The notes under the pieces are model-generated. The model did not search any database, was not told the DNA's origin, and was given only the letters and a program-made list of their open reading frames with translations. Shown here piece after piece: positions 44,573 through 55,945 of a stretch of 64,000 nucleotides of DNA. The translations under genes and the position numbers were made by a program. Source of the stretch: Phialophora verrucosa. Taxonomy: Eukaryota > Ascomycota > Eurotiomycetes > Chaetothyriales > Herpotrichiellaceae. Location of the stretch: assembly GCA_002099365.1 (NCBI GenBank), contig MSED01000002.1, forward strand, positions 1,550,001 through 1,614,000, read 5' to 3'. Numbering within the stretch: the stretch's first letter is position 1; every line of letters starts with the position of its first letter.

Positions 44573-45532
44573 ATGTCCCTCGAATTCAGACTCAAGACCA
44601 CCCACTCCAAGGATGGCACCAAGATCGCGTACTATCAAATCGGCACCGGCCCAGGCGTGATCATTCTCCACGGCGGCATGCAACACGCGCTCAGCCACGC
44701 CGACCTCGCGACGTCTCTCTCCAGCCATTTCACCTGCTACCTGCCGGACCGTCGCGGACGCGGGCAGTCCGGGACCCCCAGCAAATACTGCGCCTACACA
44801 CCGCAAAAGGAAGTCGAAGACGTAGAGGCCATCCACGCGGCGAGTGGCGCGAAGTTCATCTTCGGCGTCAGCTCCGGCGCGCTGCTCACTTTGAAGGCCG
44901 CGCTGGCGGCTCCGCCGTCACACATCGCCAAGATCGCCGTCTTCGAACCGCCGTGGTGGCCCGAGGGCGACCGCGACGGCCAGATGGCTTGGACCGCGAG
45001 GTACGAGGCTGAGGTCGAGCGTGGCGAGCTTGCCAGCGCCGCTGTGACGGCCATGCTGGGCGCGCAGGTCGGCCCGCCGGTCTTGCAGTCCAAGTACTTC
45101 CCGCGGAGCATCTTGGTGGGGTTGACGAAACTGATGATGAGGTTCGATCGACCTGTCGGGATGCCGGATACAAACGGGGGAACGACCACCGCCGTGGACC
45201 ACAAAGGATTGTCGTTCGAGGACCTGGTCCCGACGTTCCGCAACGATACCGAAATCGCGTTGGACATGCTGGGAGAGAAGAATCTTCAGACGCTCTCGGC
45301 GATTCAGACCGAGACTTTGGTCCTCGGGGGGACCAGAAGTCCAGCGTATCTGCAACGCGCGGTGCGTGAGCTCGACAAGATCCTGCCCAACTCGAGACGC
45401 GTTGAGCTCGAAGGCATCGACCATGGCGGCACTTTCAACAAGGCACAGCGTGGGAGTCCGGAAGTGTTTGCACAGGAACTGCGGCGATTCTTTTCCGGAG
45501 GGAATGATATGCAGACGTCGGAAGGAGACTGA
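44573..45532 (+). CDS. Alpha/beta hydrolase
   Basis: A single-exon 319-aa alpha/beta-hydrolase-fold protein. After an N-terminal strand (IAYYQIGTGPGVIILHGG) the oxyanion-hole HGG is at 33-35, followed by DRRGRGQSG (59-67). The nucleophile elbow GVSSG puts the catalytic Ser at 100, and His284 in GIDHGG is the likely catalytic base. The acid should lie near the VLGGTRSP strand (250-256), where an Asp is expected but a Thr/Arg-rich segment stands. The charge relay may therefore differ or use another residue. Cytosolic, with no signal peptide. Substrate unknown; bacterial and fungal relatives include esterases and haloperoxidase-like proteins. Converges with the regulator downstream, with only 99 bp between the stops. 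Confidence 0.88.
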   Translation: MSLEFRLKTTHSKDGTKIAYYQIGTGPGVIILHGGMQHALSHADLATSLSSHFTCYLPDRRGRGQSGTPSKYCAYTPQKEVEDVEAIHAASGAKFIFGVSSGALLTLKAALAAPPSHIAKIAVFEPPWWPEGDRDGQMAWTARYEAEVERGELASAAVTAMLGAQVGPPVLQSKYFPRSILVGLTKLMMRFDRPVGMPDTNGGTTTAVDHKGLSFEDLVPTFRNDTEIALDMLGEKNLQTLSAIQTETLVLGGTRSPAYLQRAVRELDKILPNSRRVELEGIDHGGTFNKAQRGSPEVFAQELRRFFSGGNDMQTSEGD

Positions 45533-45631
45533 TACCCATTACTCGCGAAAGAATGCTCAGGAACGAACCCGCTGGCTTTATCTTTTCATGTCGTACAGAT
45601 ACAGGCGCTCACCGCTCGGTCGATCATCCGT

Positions 45632-47646
45632 TCAATCCACCAGTGGCAGTGAATTTCTCGCCTCTCTCAAAACGAGATACTCAATGATATCCACATCGCC
45701 ATATCTCTCCAGACTCGAGCGGGATCCCGGCGGTCTGGTGTCCTTCGTCCTACTTTTCGCTACAGGGCCCTGATCGCTCCTTCCTGCGTGAGACGGTAAT
45801 CGCTTCGGTGCCCCGATCATCCACACCCCTTGCTTTTCCCATCTTCTCTGCCTTTTCATGCTGCCTTGCCAGTCACGGCGCCAAAATGAAGTTAGTTCCG
45901 AGTGCCATAGACTGCCCATCCTGTCGGTACCACTGAGCAGGGATTCAATGACCGCCCAGCCATCGCTTTCAGAATCTGAGGGATAACCTGCGTTATCGAG
46001 GCCAAGCCGGAGACCAAGATTGACATGGACGATATGTCCCTTCGTACGCAGTCGATTGTTGGACTGCTGAAGCAGGAAGGAGCCGAGGACCAAGGCCGAC
46101 CAGATTAACGTCATCTTGTGCTCCTGCGAGTTAGAGAACTCATTGAGTTTCTGGTTGATGAATGTCTTCGCGAGGTCATCCAGCGGAAGAACGCCACCGG
46201 CGACGTCAAAAACGTCGGTGACGGTGCCGGCTTCTTCCAGATTGGACACCAGATGCTGATGCAGTTGCAGGCAGAACGCCAGAAGCGAGCAGCACAGCTG
46301 CAGCTCCGTCGAGGTCAGTTCGTCACATGAGCGTAGTTTGTCGCTGAAACGCCGACAGTGCTGGACGAGTTCAGCAACTGATTCCGTCATCGTCCTGGAT
46401 GTCTCGGCTATGCGGCGCGACGACTGAGTCAACGACCGAGTCAGCAATTTCAGTTCCATGGCCATGTCGACCGATAGGTCCAGTCCGCCGAGTAGGGTGG
46501 GAGACTGCGCGCGCAGCTGCTGTTTCGGTAGCGTATTCTCTTTTGACTGGGAGCCGCTAGGCGATTGTAATCGGGGGCTACTTTTGCGGGTTAGCTCTTG
46601 TGCGGTCCTGTAGCCACGGAGCGCTTTCCAGCTGTACAGCGTCAGTCAGTTATCTCAGGTTGGACATCTTGGATCTTACCTTTGCAGCCGATTTTCAATG
46701 ACGCGAGCAACGTCAGACTCGGGGTGCTTGGCGATGTAGTCTTGTGCGATCTTCTGAAAGGCCTCAAAATGAGCAAGAAATGCTTCTGGCTCGCTCGACA
46801 TGTACTGGTAGGAATGTCAGCTCTTCTGTGTTCTATCTCGAGATGAGCAGAGTTAACTGACGGCAATGCTAATCATCCTGCCGATTGTGAAAAGGACAGC
46901 TTCTGTGCCCCCGAATTTAGCTGACGATAGTTTCTGTCGCAAGCTTGACATGGCTAGACCCCTATGGTAAAGCATGAATTGGTCCTCAGCAGGCTCGTTG
47001 CCTTGAGCAAGGACCCATGCTGTTCGGCTGACGGCGACAGTGGCATCAAACAACATGTCATCCTGCAAAGCAAGAGGCCAGCAGAGGTCAAGGTGCGTAT
47101 TGTAGCCCATGAGGTCATCGAAGTTCCCAGCCTTGTGAGGCGCCCAAACGTGGATATCTATAGCATGTTGTCAGCTGTACTAGTACATTCATGGTCACGG
47201 TGGAATTACAGTGACATACAATAGTCCACCTGCAGCATGACCGTTCTCGTGTTCGAAGAGGGGAATGCACCGAATGGGTCTATCCGTAGTCCTGTCCGTA
47301 TCGAAAGGCTGACCTGTGCATCGCCGGTATGTTCTTGCTCAGACCCTCGCTCCCTCTGTCGCTGGTCGGGACTTTTGCTATTGAGTGGCGACGCGGATGA
47401 CCCTTTGCGGCCATCGGCCGACGGTGTCGACGACTTTGACCTCCACCCGACCAAACTCCGAGCATACCCTGCGTTCCGTCTTGCAGAAAATCTCTGATTC
47501 TGGCGCTTTCCCGCACTCTGAAACCGCCGAGCTTGACTGGAGACCAATCGTGAACGGTCCTGATGGAAAGACTGGGGTCCTTGATCAATGAAGATGTGAT
47601 CCGGGACTTTTGCTTGAGAGTCCCTCTTCTTTCGCTGTTCGAGCAT
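45632..47646 (-). CDS. Fungal-specific transcription factor domain protein without a visible zinc cluster
   Basis: A 615-aa protein in four exons, 47646-47220, 47157-46862, 46804-46680 and 46631-45632, with GTATGT, GTCAGT and GTAAGA donors and in-phase joins. The first 75 residues are basic (MLEQRKKRD..., RRFQSAGKRQNQRFSARR) and contain no Cys6 pattern. Exon 1 ends with DPFGAFPSSNTRTVMLQVDYY, the usual entry to the fungal-specific TF domain (Fungal_trans_2/DUF3468 type). The domain continues with LDLCWPLALQDDMLFDATVAVSR and helical repeats to a Ser-rich C-terminus. Family members with this architecture lack a Zn2Cys6 domain and are called regulators by homology only; target genes are unknown. 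The start at 47646 is the first ATG before the basic region. No additional upstream exon with a zinc cluster was found in the 1.5 kb examined. Confidence 0.8.
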
Positions 47647-49149
47647 GCTTGATGATCCGACTTTCTTGGGTATCAGAGTAGTTTCAGAGGGGAACCTGGG
47701 AAATGCTGAACGTCTGTCTTGATGCCTCGTACAAAAGTTCGCGCCTTCATTCGAAGTATGAATAGTCTACGGTTTTGTATCCTTCTAAGAAGCTGCACAT
47801 AAGCTTAGGACTTCAATCCGTAGCCCAGTAGGCATACAGCCCCGTTGCCAGGTGGATTACTCAGCCGCCAGATACCAGAGCTCGGTGTGGCAGATTGAGG
47901 ATCTTCAACAGATCAGAGACGTTTCTAGCCAATTCGATATAAGCTCGAAATGCTCGGGGGGGCTCAGTTCGTGGCTCTTCCTAGTCCGAGTATTTGGAGG
48001 CGAGCTATTGGTCATCAAATCGGCGTTGCTAAAGCATTTCCGTGATCCGAAGGGATATCGCCTCGTGGCATGTGAGGCCCTGTCCGAGATTCTCCAACCT
48101 ATGAAATCGTAAGCTTTCCACCGCTGGTCGCGTCGATCACTTCATAGATCCGACGGAACTTGCCCTGAGCAAATAAGGCTGAGGTTAGAGCTTCCTCAGG
48201 CCGGAACAAATTGCTTGTAGGCCCTACTCGAGCAGATTTCGCAGAAGTTCTTCAGTTCATTGGTAAGCGGCCTGGTAATGTCATGGAGAGAACGAAATAG
48301 ACGAAAGACTGCAGGATCTCAAATATCGGCTCGACGAGTATTCTGATCCTTGTAGACGTAGCTTTGTGGGACCGATGATCATGTTAGGGAGGATATAATA
48401 CCAGAATCGCTCTTAGCCCCTGAGGAAGTCGCCAAGTCAGGCTTGGACTCGAACCTTAGTGTTAGAAGCTGTGCAAACAACACGCTTACCATACCAGGTA
48501 GGCGCTGCTGAAGTGAGAAGGTGAAAAGGACTACGTCCTTGAGATAGGGTGCGAACCAGAGCGCGGATAAGCCTCCGATACCAGAATGGCACTTACCTTG
48601 GGACAACGCTATCCCCGTCTTGGTCAGGACAGAATTGCAAATACGAGACTCTGCACGAGTCGGCAGAAGATCAGCACCTCAGATCTCGTATTGTGCGACT
48701 GGCGAATGAATCTCTGACATCACCAGAGGAGACTATCGAGCAAGGCCTCATTTACTTCGTGGCCATGCCATCAGCCAAGTTTCAGTAAGTTGACTGGAGC
48801 ATAACCAATGGTAAGAGACGACGCCGAGATGCGACCGTTCTGGGTTAAACTTTTTCAAGTTCCAATTGGCTGTTTATCGACGGTGAAAAATGAGCGACGG
48901 GGTAAAGACTTCCAGTCAAAGTAACGAAACCTTGAATAGGGAATTTTGTGCCGTTTTCACTGGAATTCATCTGCTTCATGATTCAGCAATGCGCATGAAC
49001 GATTTCGTAGCTCTGCTGATGATAGTAGAAAGTACCTTAACGGCTGAGTCAATAGTATAAAGGCACGCTGTCCTTATCTCAGAACAACCACAAAGCGTGA
49101 ATGCAGCATAGACGAGTCCCCAGCTTGAAAGTCTGCGCGTATCGTAAGA
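47647..49149. other. Intergenic region
   Basis: Divergent gap between the regulator and the aldehyde reductase. An 86-codon frame at 47852-48112 (plus) followed by GTAAGC is mildly protein-like but not recognised. A GGTTCGAGTCC-like word near 48430-48445 resembles a tRNA T-loop, but no cloverleaf forms. Confidence 0.4.
49056..49063 (+). promoter_or_regulatory. TATA-like box upstream of the aldehyde reductase
   Basis: TATAAAGG ends 86 bp upstream of the ATG at 49150, a suitable distance for a short leader. Confidence 0.5.
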
Positions 49150-50187
49150 ATGGGCTCCACAACCAAATACGCTATCCCAGAAGGAAGCCTCGTCGTCGTC
49201 AGCGGCGCCAACGGGTTTATTGCGAGCCATGTCGTTGACCAGCTTCTGTTGGCGGGCTATCGTGTCCGTGGGACCGTACGCAACGCAAAGAGGTCTGGCT
49301 GGGTTGAGGACTATTTTGGAGACAAGTATGGTGTCGGCAAATTCGAGTTGATTGAAGTGCCGGAGATGGCAGCGGCAGGAGCCTTTGACGAGGCGGTGAA
49401 AGGTGCTTCTGGGTTCATCCACACAGCTACACCTGTCATGGTCTCCTATGATCCAAATGAAGGCATCCCGATCGTTGTGGAGGGTACCCTGAACGCATTG
49501 AGAGCCGCTGCTGCAGAGCCCACGGTCAAGCGGTTTGTGTTGACATCGTCCTCCACCGCTGCCATCAGTCCCAAGCCAGATCTTGAGTTCAGCGCTGACG
49601 AGTCGACGTGGAATGAAGAAGCTGTCAAAGCCGCCTGGGCGCCTCCACCATACGAAGGTGAACAGCGCAAATTGGATGTATACTCTGCCAGTAAGACCCA
49701 GGGCGAGCAGGCCGCATGGAGATTTATGAAAGAGCAGAAACCGGGTTTCGTCTTGAATACGGTCCTGCCAAATTGCAATATGGGGTTGGTCCTGTCGCCC
49801 GAAAACCAAGGGGCACCGAGCACGGTTGGTTGGCTCAAAGCGCTCTGGAACGAGTTCAAGGGGCAAGAGAAGCTCAAATCTAACCCCCCGCAGTATTATG
49901 TCAATGTCCAAGATACAGCCCGCGTTCATGTCGGAGCTCTCATCTTCACTGACGTTAACGGCGAGCGGCTGTTTGACTTCGCATACCCTTTCAATTGGAA
50001 CGACATTCTGGCGATATACCGGAAGCTGTATCCAAACCACAAATTCATGGGCGATATTCCTAATCTCGGCAGGGATCTGAGTAAAGTCACGAATGGGAGG
50101 GCTGAAGAGATCGTGAAACGATTCGGTCAACCTGGGTGGACGAATTTGGAAGACACTGTCCGCGATGCCACTCAGAGCTGGGCTTGA
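49150..50187 (+). CDS. Aldehyde-reductase-like extended SDR (NAD(P)-dependent)
   Basis: A 345-aa extended short-chain dehydrogenase of the dihydroflavonol-reductase/aldehyde-reductase-II group. It has the dinucleotide motif SGANGFIA (18-25), an Arg-rich segment after strand 2 (TVRNAKR) that favours NADPH, a catalytic Ser in TSSSTA (131-136) and the YSASK active-site motif with Tyr177 and Lys181. Further conserved pieces are NTVLPNCNMG and YYVNVQDTARVHVGAL. Such enzymes reduce aldehydes or ketones in fungi and are commonly metabolic or detoxifying; the substrate is unknown. Single exon. A TATA-like box lies upstream. No neighbouring pathway genes indicate a cluster. Confidence 0.93.
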   Translation: MGSTTKYAIPEGSLVVVSGANGFIASHVVDQLLLAGYRVRGTVRNAKRSGWVEDYFGDKYGVGKFELIEVPEMAAAGAFDEAVKGASGFIHTATPVMVSYDPNEGIPIVVEGTLNALRAAAAEPTVKRFVLTSSSTAAISPKPDLEFSADESTWNEEAVKAAWAPPPYEGEQRKLDVYSASKTQGEQAAWRFMKEQKPGFVLNTVLPNCNMGLVLSPENQGAPSTVGWLKALWNEFKGQEKLKSNPPQYYVNVQDTARVHVGALIFTDVNGERLFDFAYPFNWNDILAIYRKLYPNHKFMGDIPNLGRDLSKVTNGRAEEIVKRFGQPGWTNLEDTVRDATQSWA

Positions 50188-50903
50188 GTAACGGAGTCAT
50201 TTGAGGGTGACCAGGAATAATACCTCCTTCGGAAGAGAGAATCATCGGTGGATGAAGCGACAGTGACAGTTTGCAAAGTCAGAGTTCGCTGACATCCTTT
50301 CTCATGTCATTACAAATAGGCACGTGATGTTGATTGTCCTCAAACCTTCAAAAGAACTGCTCCGGTTTCTTCCTTAGCTCCTCTCTGTCCCTCGAGCCCC
50401 GCAAATGGCAGCGCAGGTCGTCATCATCTCGAACCCGGAAGATGGCCACTTTGGCTTGGAGTCCTCGATGACAAGTCGTCCTACATATTCAGCAGCCGGC
50501 TGGTCGCTCGGCAGGTTCAAGGGAGCAGTATCCTTCGTTTCGCTTATCTGTCTTTCGCATCTCTACATCGAAAGTCTCTCATTTTCAAGCCCTCGTTTTC
50601 TGTTTTCCACATCTCGTATCTTGTCGCTGACAAAAGGCTCAATACCCTCAATTCACCTGCGGAAAATGAGGTACCAAACCCTTCGATTTACCATGTTCTA
50701 CAAAGAACCCAAAGACCAAAACAGACAGGCAGCGAATGCGCAGCCCTCGCGTGTGGTGTCTTCGGCATCTGGGGCGGCTAGCCTGCGATCAATAACTTCG
50801 ACTGCGTCGCTATTGTCAAGCCATTCCACAAGTTCGACAACCAATGCACAAAAGAGGAGTGATGGTGAAGTGAGAAGACTGTCATAAGAGGCACCTCCAT
50901 ATA
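50188..50903. other. Mostly unassigned, one open frame
   Basis: A 160-codon frame (50405-50887, plus) ends in a Ser-rich tail. It has no recognisable domain and is 16 bp from the stop of the possible small gene on the opposite strand. Coding status is unknown. Confidence 0.3.
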
Positions 50904-51433
50904 CTAGGTCACATTGAACCGGAATCGATGGAAACGGAATGACAGAAGGCGCACATACGCGGGAGTCTTGTTGAACACGAAAGCAGGTCTATCACCCTCC
51001 CGTATCGCGATCCGGTGGAACGAGTATACCATCGCTGAATCCCTGTCGATCCGCACTGGCGGGGTGCTCACTGGAGTCGCGATGCTATCTCTATTGATGG
51101 TCAACGGCCCCGAAACCACCACGATTGGAATCCATTCCGGTAACGCCGAGTTTCGGAGACCGATTTTCGGCGACGGACGCACATGCTGGGTTTCCCCGGA
51201 TTCTCCAGCTTTGACAATTTGCACTGCACGCTCGTGGGCAATGGAGAGAAGATGAAGTTTTGAGGATTGGGCGTCTGATTTGTGACTATTCATGTACCAA
51301 CATACTTAGCCACGGCGCAGGAAGAGGATAGACAAACGACTTGTCTGGGACATAGTTGCATCCTTGCCCCGGCTCCACATTCAGGAGTGCAACCTGATTA
51401 AGTGAAAGGCAGATGTCACGTTGATCTTACCAT
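50904..51433 (-). CDS. Possible small hypothetical protein (three exons)
   Basis: An uncertain model. The exons would be 51433-51431 (ATG only), 51393-51306 and 51223-50904, together 136 aa. Splice sites are GTAAGATC ... TTAATCAG and GTATGTTG ... GTGCAG, and the total length is divisible by three. The translation (EPGQGCNYVPDKSFVYPLP... LPEWIPIVVVSGPLTI... SFHRIAIREGDRPAFVFN) looks more like a real protein than the opposite-strand frames. I do not recognise a domain. The first intron directly after the ATG is unusual, so the true start may lie in an upstream exon not seen. Treat as a hypothesis for transcript mapping. Confidence 0.35.
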
Positions 51434-52140
51434 ATGGTCACGCGGTATAGAAATGGCGGCAACGCCATTGGCCTCACTCTATATAGTTTTCACATGCCTC
51501 GGAGCTTGAGCAGACCTGATGATGGCAGGCTGAAGGCCGCGGAGAGCCCCGAGACATGTGAACTTGAACCTGGAGAGGCGTGCGTGTGGTACTGTGCGGG
51601 GGCAGCGTCCCCAATTTTCGACGACCACAGCGCCTGTGGGAGAGAACGCCGAACGTCTCGTATGAATGGCGCTGAACTCTGGGAAGGAAATATCCCCGGA
51701 GACCTGGGTGCATGGGCACAATGGCGACTGAGAACCGGCAATTTGAGCGTAAAGCTCCATCGTCTAGAACAGTAGCCAAGTGCTTCTCAAAGATACAAAA
51801 GCAAGTGCGTCGGTCTTTCAAAACAAGGGCGAATAACTTCGAAGTGCTGCAGGGTGCCATCGGTCGACAGGAGCAACCTGGGCGCCAATCAGGTGACAGG
51901 TGAAGCATATTTGAAGTCACTGCGCACGAGCCGAGGTCCGTGGTTTGAATCGTCTGCAAGAATCATCGACTTGGGTTGATCTAATCCCGTTGCTTGCCGT
52001 GCAGCTGATCATCTTCTCTCTGCTCTGCGATCTTGAGCTTCCAAAAAGACCCTTCCTTCTCCCATCCACGACCTCGACGTTCTGCTGCGAGCGCTCTTAC
52101 CCGTTGCCATCGTCACCATCCCCTCGGACAATCCTTCAAG
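51434..52140. other. Intergenic region upstream of fumarate reductase
   Basis: Open frames on the minus strand (up to 161 codons, 51474-51959) have no domain. The last 150 bp before 52141 are pyrimidine-rich and probably form the leader of the fumarate reductase gene. Confidence 0.4.
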
Positions 52141-54268
52141 ATGGCCCCTCCTCGTGTGATTGTGGTCGGTGGAGGCCGTAAGGATTCCCGTTACCCTTCC
52201 GGAGCACTTCCATAACTAACTATCGACTCCTCGCAGTCTCTGGGCTCAGCGCCGCACACACCGTCTACCTCAACGGAGGCAATATACTTGTTCTCGACAA
52301 GAACAGTGAGTCTGAATGCCATAGCCGCTAAATGAACTCTGATTGACCATCGCGCAGACTTCTTTGGTGGCAACTCGACAAAGGCAACGTCAGGCATCAA
52401 CGGTGCTCTCACCCGAACTCAGGTCGAACTGGGCATCCAAGACAGCGTCAAGCAGTTCTACGAAGATACCTTGAAGTCCGCCCGTGACAAGGCGAGACCA
52501 GACCTCATTCGGGTTCTTACATACCAATCCGCAGCTGCCGTTGAATGGTTGCAGGATGTATTCAACCTCGACCTCACTCTTGTATCACGTCTCGGGTGGG
52601 TTTGAGCTTGCGATGCATTCGGATCTAAGCTAATCAACTACATAGTGGCCACTCGTTCCCCCGAACCCATCGAGGACACGATGCTAAATTCCCCGGTATG
52701 GCGATCACGTATGCTCTGATGCAAAGGATGGAGGAGCTTTGCGAATCCGACCCCGACCGAGTCCAGGTCATCAAGAAGGCAAAGGTCACAAAGCTGAACA
52801 AGGAGGGCAATGTCATTACCGGTGTCACTTACGAATTCGGCGGTGAAGAACATTCAGTTGACGGCGTTGTCATTCTGGCAACTGGAGGATATGCCGCGGA
52901 TTTCGGAGAAACGTCGCTGCTCAAGAAACACAGACCGGACACATTCGATCTATCATCCACCAACGGCACACACGCCACCGGCGATGGTCACAAGATGTTG
53001 ATGGCCATTGGTGCCAACGATATCGACATGGACAAGGTTCAGGTACATCCTACTGGGTTGGTTGACCCCAAGGATCCCACCTCCAAATGGAAGTTTTTGG
53101 CTGCCGAAGCATTGCGAGGTGAGGGTGGTGTTCTGCTCAACAGTGACGGTCAGCGCTTCTGCGACGATCTGGGCCACCGTGACTATGTCTCTGGCAAGAT
53201 GTGGGAGGAGAAGGAGAAGGGCAAGTGGCCTATCCGTCTAGTCCTCAACTCCAAGGCCTCGAATGTCCTTGATTTCCACACTCGACACTATTCTGGCCGT
53301 GGTTTGATGAAGAAAATGACCGGCAAAGAGCTGGCCAAGGAAATTGGCTGCGGTGAAGCAGCTCTCGAAAAGCAATTCAAGGAGTACAACGCCATCGCCA
53401 AAGGCGACAAGAAGGACCCCTGGGGCAAGAAATATTTCCACAACTTGCCTCTCGAAATCAACGATACTTTCCATGTTGCATTGATGGAACCCGTCTTGCA
53501 CTTCACCATGGGTGGTATGGAGATCAACGACAAGGCCCAAGTGCTGAACAAGGAGCAGAAGCCATTCGATGCTCTGTTTGCCTGCGGTGAGCTTGCGGGT
53601 GGCGTGCACGGTGCCAATCGTCTCGGTGGTTCATCGCTGCTCGGCTGTGTGGTTTACGGCCGAGTTGCTGGTAACTCAGCATCCAAATACTTACTGGAGA
53701 AGCTTACAACCGAGGGCGGTGCTTCCGGCGCTTCGAATCGCCTGGGTCAAATCTCGCTACACATTGATCCTAACTCGCCGGGAAAGATTTCCGTCGAGTG
53801 GGGCAGCGGTTCAGGTGGCTCGTCAGGTCCCTCAGTCGGTACACAGGAGACTTCCCAACAGGCCCAAAGAAGCGCGGCACCGGTCATGGATGGCAACAAG
53901 AGCCAAGATCCTGCCAAGAAGAAGGACGCGAACGACATCAGCAACTTCAAGGTACCGGAGAAGGAATATTCGCTGGAAGAAGTTGCCAAGCATAACAAGA
54001 AAGATGATCTGTGGATCGCCGTCAAGGGTGTCGTGATGGACGTCACGAACTGGCTTGATGAGCACCCAGGTGGTCCTCAGGCGTTGTTCAGCCACATGGG
54101 CAAGGACGCCTCGGAAGGTGAGTCTGATACATGCACTCACCACTCTCGAAACTGGCTAACCACATCATAGAATTCGAGATGCTCCATGATGATGAAGTCA
54201 TTCCAAAATATGCCGCGGATATTGTCATCGGGCGTGTCAAGGGCCAAGAAGTCCGTCTAGAGTACTAG
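52141..54268 (+). CDS. OSM1: Soluble fumarate reductase fused to cytochrome b5
   Basis: FAD-dependent fumarate reductase (Osm1/Frd family) that regenerates oxidised flavin/NAD during low-oxygen growth and protein folding. Five exons: 52141-52177, 52237-52305, 52358-52595, 52646-54117 and 54171-54268, together 637 aa. The N-terminus has the FAD motif VVGGGLSGLSA (8-18, built over intron 1) and GGNSTKATSGINGA. HRGHD (about 124-128) is part of the active site, and HPTGLVDP and GGVHGANRLGG follow later. A polar linker around 510-545 leads to a cytochrome b5-like haem domain with HPGG (588-591) and a second haem His at 611 in EMLHDD, which lies after the last splice junction. The b5 fusion is common in filamentous fungi and absent from yeast Osm1. 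There is no obvious targeting sequence before MAPPRVIVV. Confidence 0.95.
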
Positions 54269-55030
54269 ATTGTGTGATGGAGAGAGTTTTGTGCAAAAAA
54301 TGTCCTGGAAAAGGCAGCATGGAGTTGATGTCTTTATCATTGAGCCATTTACTAGTAGTATACTGTGTCCACCTCTCGCTCTGAAGAACTGGCAAACACA
54401 GCGTCTACCCCAGCCTCGAACGACGCGTCGCTGGAGTGTCGCGAAGCGTCGACAAGGCTGCGCTATCCGTATCTAGAACACTCCGTTCAAATGACAGTCA
54501 TTCGCTTTGACCTCGAACCACTTGCGCCTCATTTGCACCTGAGATGCTCATGCGACAGATTTCCCTTTATGACGATATCTCAAAGATCTCCTAGCTTATC
54601 CGACACCCTGACAAATTCAAGAAGCGCAGAGCACCGTGAGAAGCGCCCAAGGATATACTGACTCGGGTAAGGCGACCTAATGAGACTGGTGCTTGGCGAA
54701 GTCCCCCTCCTTCTGGAAGCCTCAACACTGTTGCGCATGTACTTTGGAGAGATGCCAACGTGAGCAGGTGAAGAGACGAAAGCTTGCATATCGTCGGCTT
54801 TGCTGTCAGAGAGTCCCCGTGTGTCGAGCTTATGTCCTTCTGCCTCTGACCGTTGATCAATGTCTGGTCACTTCCGCCTGACTCGCTTGCTAATCGTATA
54901 ACTGTAAACAGGAGCCTGCCTTCTCTCACTGTGGCCGACCTGAAATAACATCTAGAAGACGTCCTTGCGGCGACCACCCGCGCCCCCGCGGCACTCTGCC
55001 ATTCCTGAACCTCCTCGCATTTCGCCCGTC
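54269..55030. other. Intergenic region
   Basis: A tandem gap of 762 bp before TFIIS without a recognised gene. The TFIIS frame is open to 54965, but the extension precedes the conserved start. Confidence 0.5.
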
Positions 55031-55945
55031 ATGGACCGCCGCGAGATCCTCTCGAAGGGCGCCTCCCTCCAGAAGGCCATCAACGCCAAAGAACCCTCAG
55101 AAAACATCCTCACGATCCTCCGCGACCTAAAAACGAACGTGAAACCCAGCGAGGAACTTCTCCGTGCCACAGGCATAGGCAAGATTGTCAACAAGGTCAA
55201 GGGCGTACAGGGTCTGGACCCAGAAGTCGGAAAGCTCGCTGCAGAAATAATCTCCCGCTGGCGCCACGTAGTCAACGAACAGAAACTCGCGAGCGGCACA
55301 TCTACGCCCATCGCCAACGGCGCCCGCTCAAATGGCACATCATCACCGGCACCTCAGGCCAAATCAGCCTCGCCCACCGGCGTGGCGCCAGATAAGCGAA
55401 ACTGGAAAGTCGACAAAGTCCCCCGCGATGACCTTATCCCCGACGACAAGGCACGGAACAACTGCATCGGCTTGATCTACGACGGTCTCTGTCTGGGCTC
55501 CGACCTCCCCATGAAAGCAATCCTCGACCTCGCCAAACAAATCGAATCGGCGGCTTTAAACCTCCCCGAGGCCAGGGGCTCCTCCGCTAGTCCTGCATAC
55601 AAAGAGAAGATTCGCTCCCTTTTCCAAAATCTCAAAAACAAAAGCAATCCAAAACTCCGCATCCGTATCCTCAGTGGTGAAATATCGGCTCAAAGATTCG
55701 TCACAATGTCGCACGAGGAGATGAAGTCACGGCAGCAGAAGGAAATGGACAATAAGATCGCTAAGGAAAACATGAACAATGCGATGGTCGCGCAGGAAGA
55801 GAAATCCGTGAGCACGAGTTTGGAGTGCGGGAAGTGTCACCAGAAGAAGGTCAGCTATAGCCAGGCGCAGACGAGGAGTGCTGATGAACCGATGACAACG
55901 TTTTGCGAGTGTTTGCATTGTGGGAATCGGTGGAAGTTCTCTTGA
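55031..55945 (+). CDS. DST1: Transcription elongation factor TFIIS
   Basis: Rescues backtracked RNA polymerase II by stimulating its RNA cleavage activity in the nucleus. A single-exon 304-aa protein of normal length. Domain I (TFIIS N-terminal LW bundle) covers about 5-80 and includes ILTILRDLK. A Ser/Pro/Ala-rich linker follows. Domain II is at about 122-245 (RNNCIGLIYDGL, SLFQNLKNKSNPKLRIRILSGEIS). The C-terminal zinc ribbon runs from about 262, with Cys266, Cys269, Cys294 and Cys297, and holds the acidic Asp285-Glu286 pair that enters the polymerase active site. All catalytic features are intact. The start at MDRREIL is the conserved one; 22 upstream codons in frame lack conservation. Confidence 0.97.
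   Translation: MDRREILSKGASLQKAINAKEPSENILTILRDLKTNVKPSEELLRATGIGKIVNKVKGVQGLDPEVGKLAAEIISRWRHVVNEQKLASGTSTPIANGARSNGTSSPAPQAKSASPTGVAPDKRNWKVDKVPRDDLIPDDKARNNCIGLIYDGLCLGSDLPMKAILDLAKQIESAALNLPEARGSSASPAYKEKIRSLFQNLKNKSNPKLRIRILSGEISAQRFVTMSHEEMKSRQQKEMDNKIAKENMNNAMVAQEEKSVSTSLECGKCHQKKVSYSQAQTRSADEPMTTFCECLHCGNRWKFS

Noticed and set aside
47852..48112. 86-codon plus-strand frame followed by a GTAAGC donor
   Set aside because: No downstream exon with a continuing frame could be identified and no family was recognised.
48425..48510. tRNA-like word GGTTCGAGTCC on the minus strand
   Set aside because: The T-stem does not pair beyond two bases, and no anticodon arm or seven-base acceptor stem can be formed around it.
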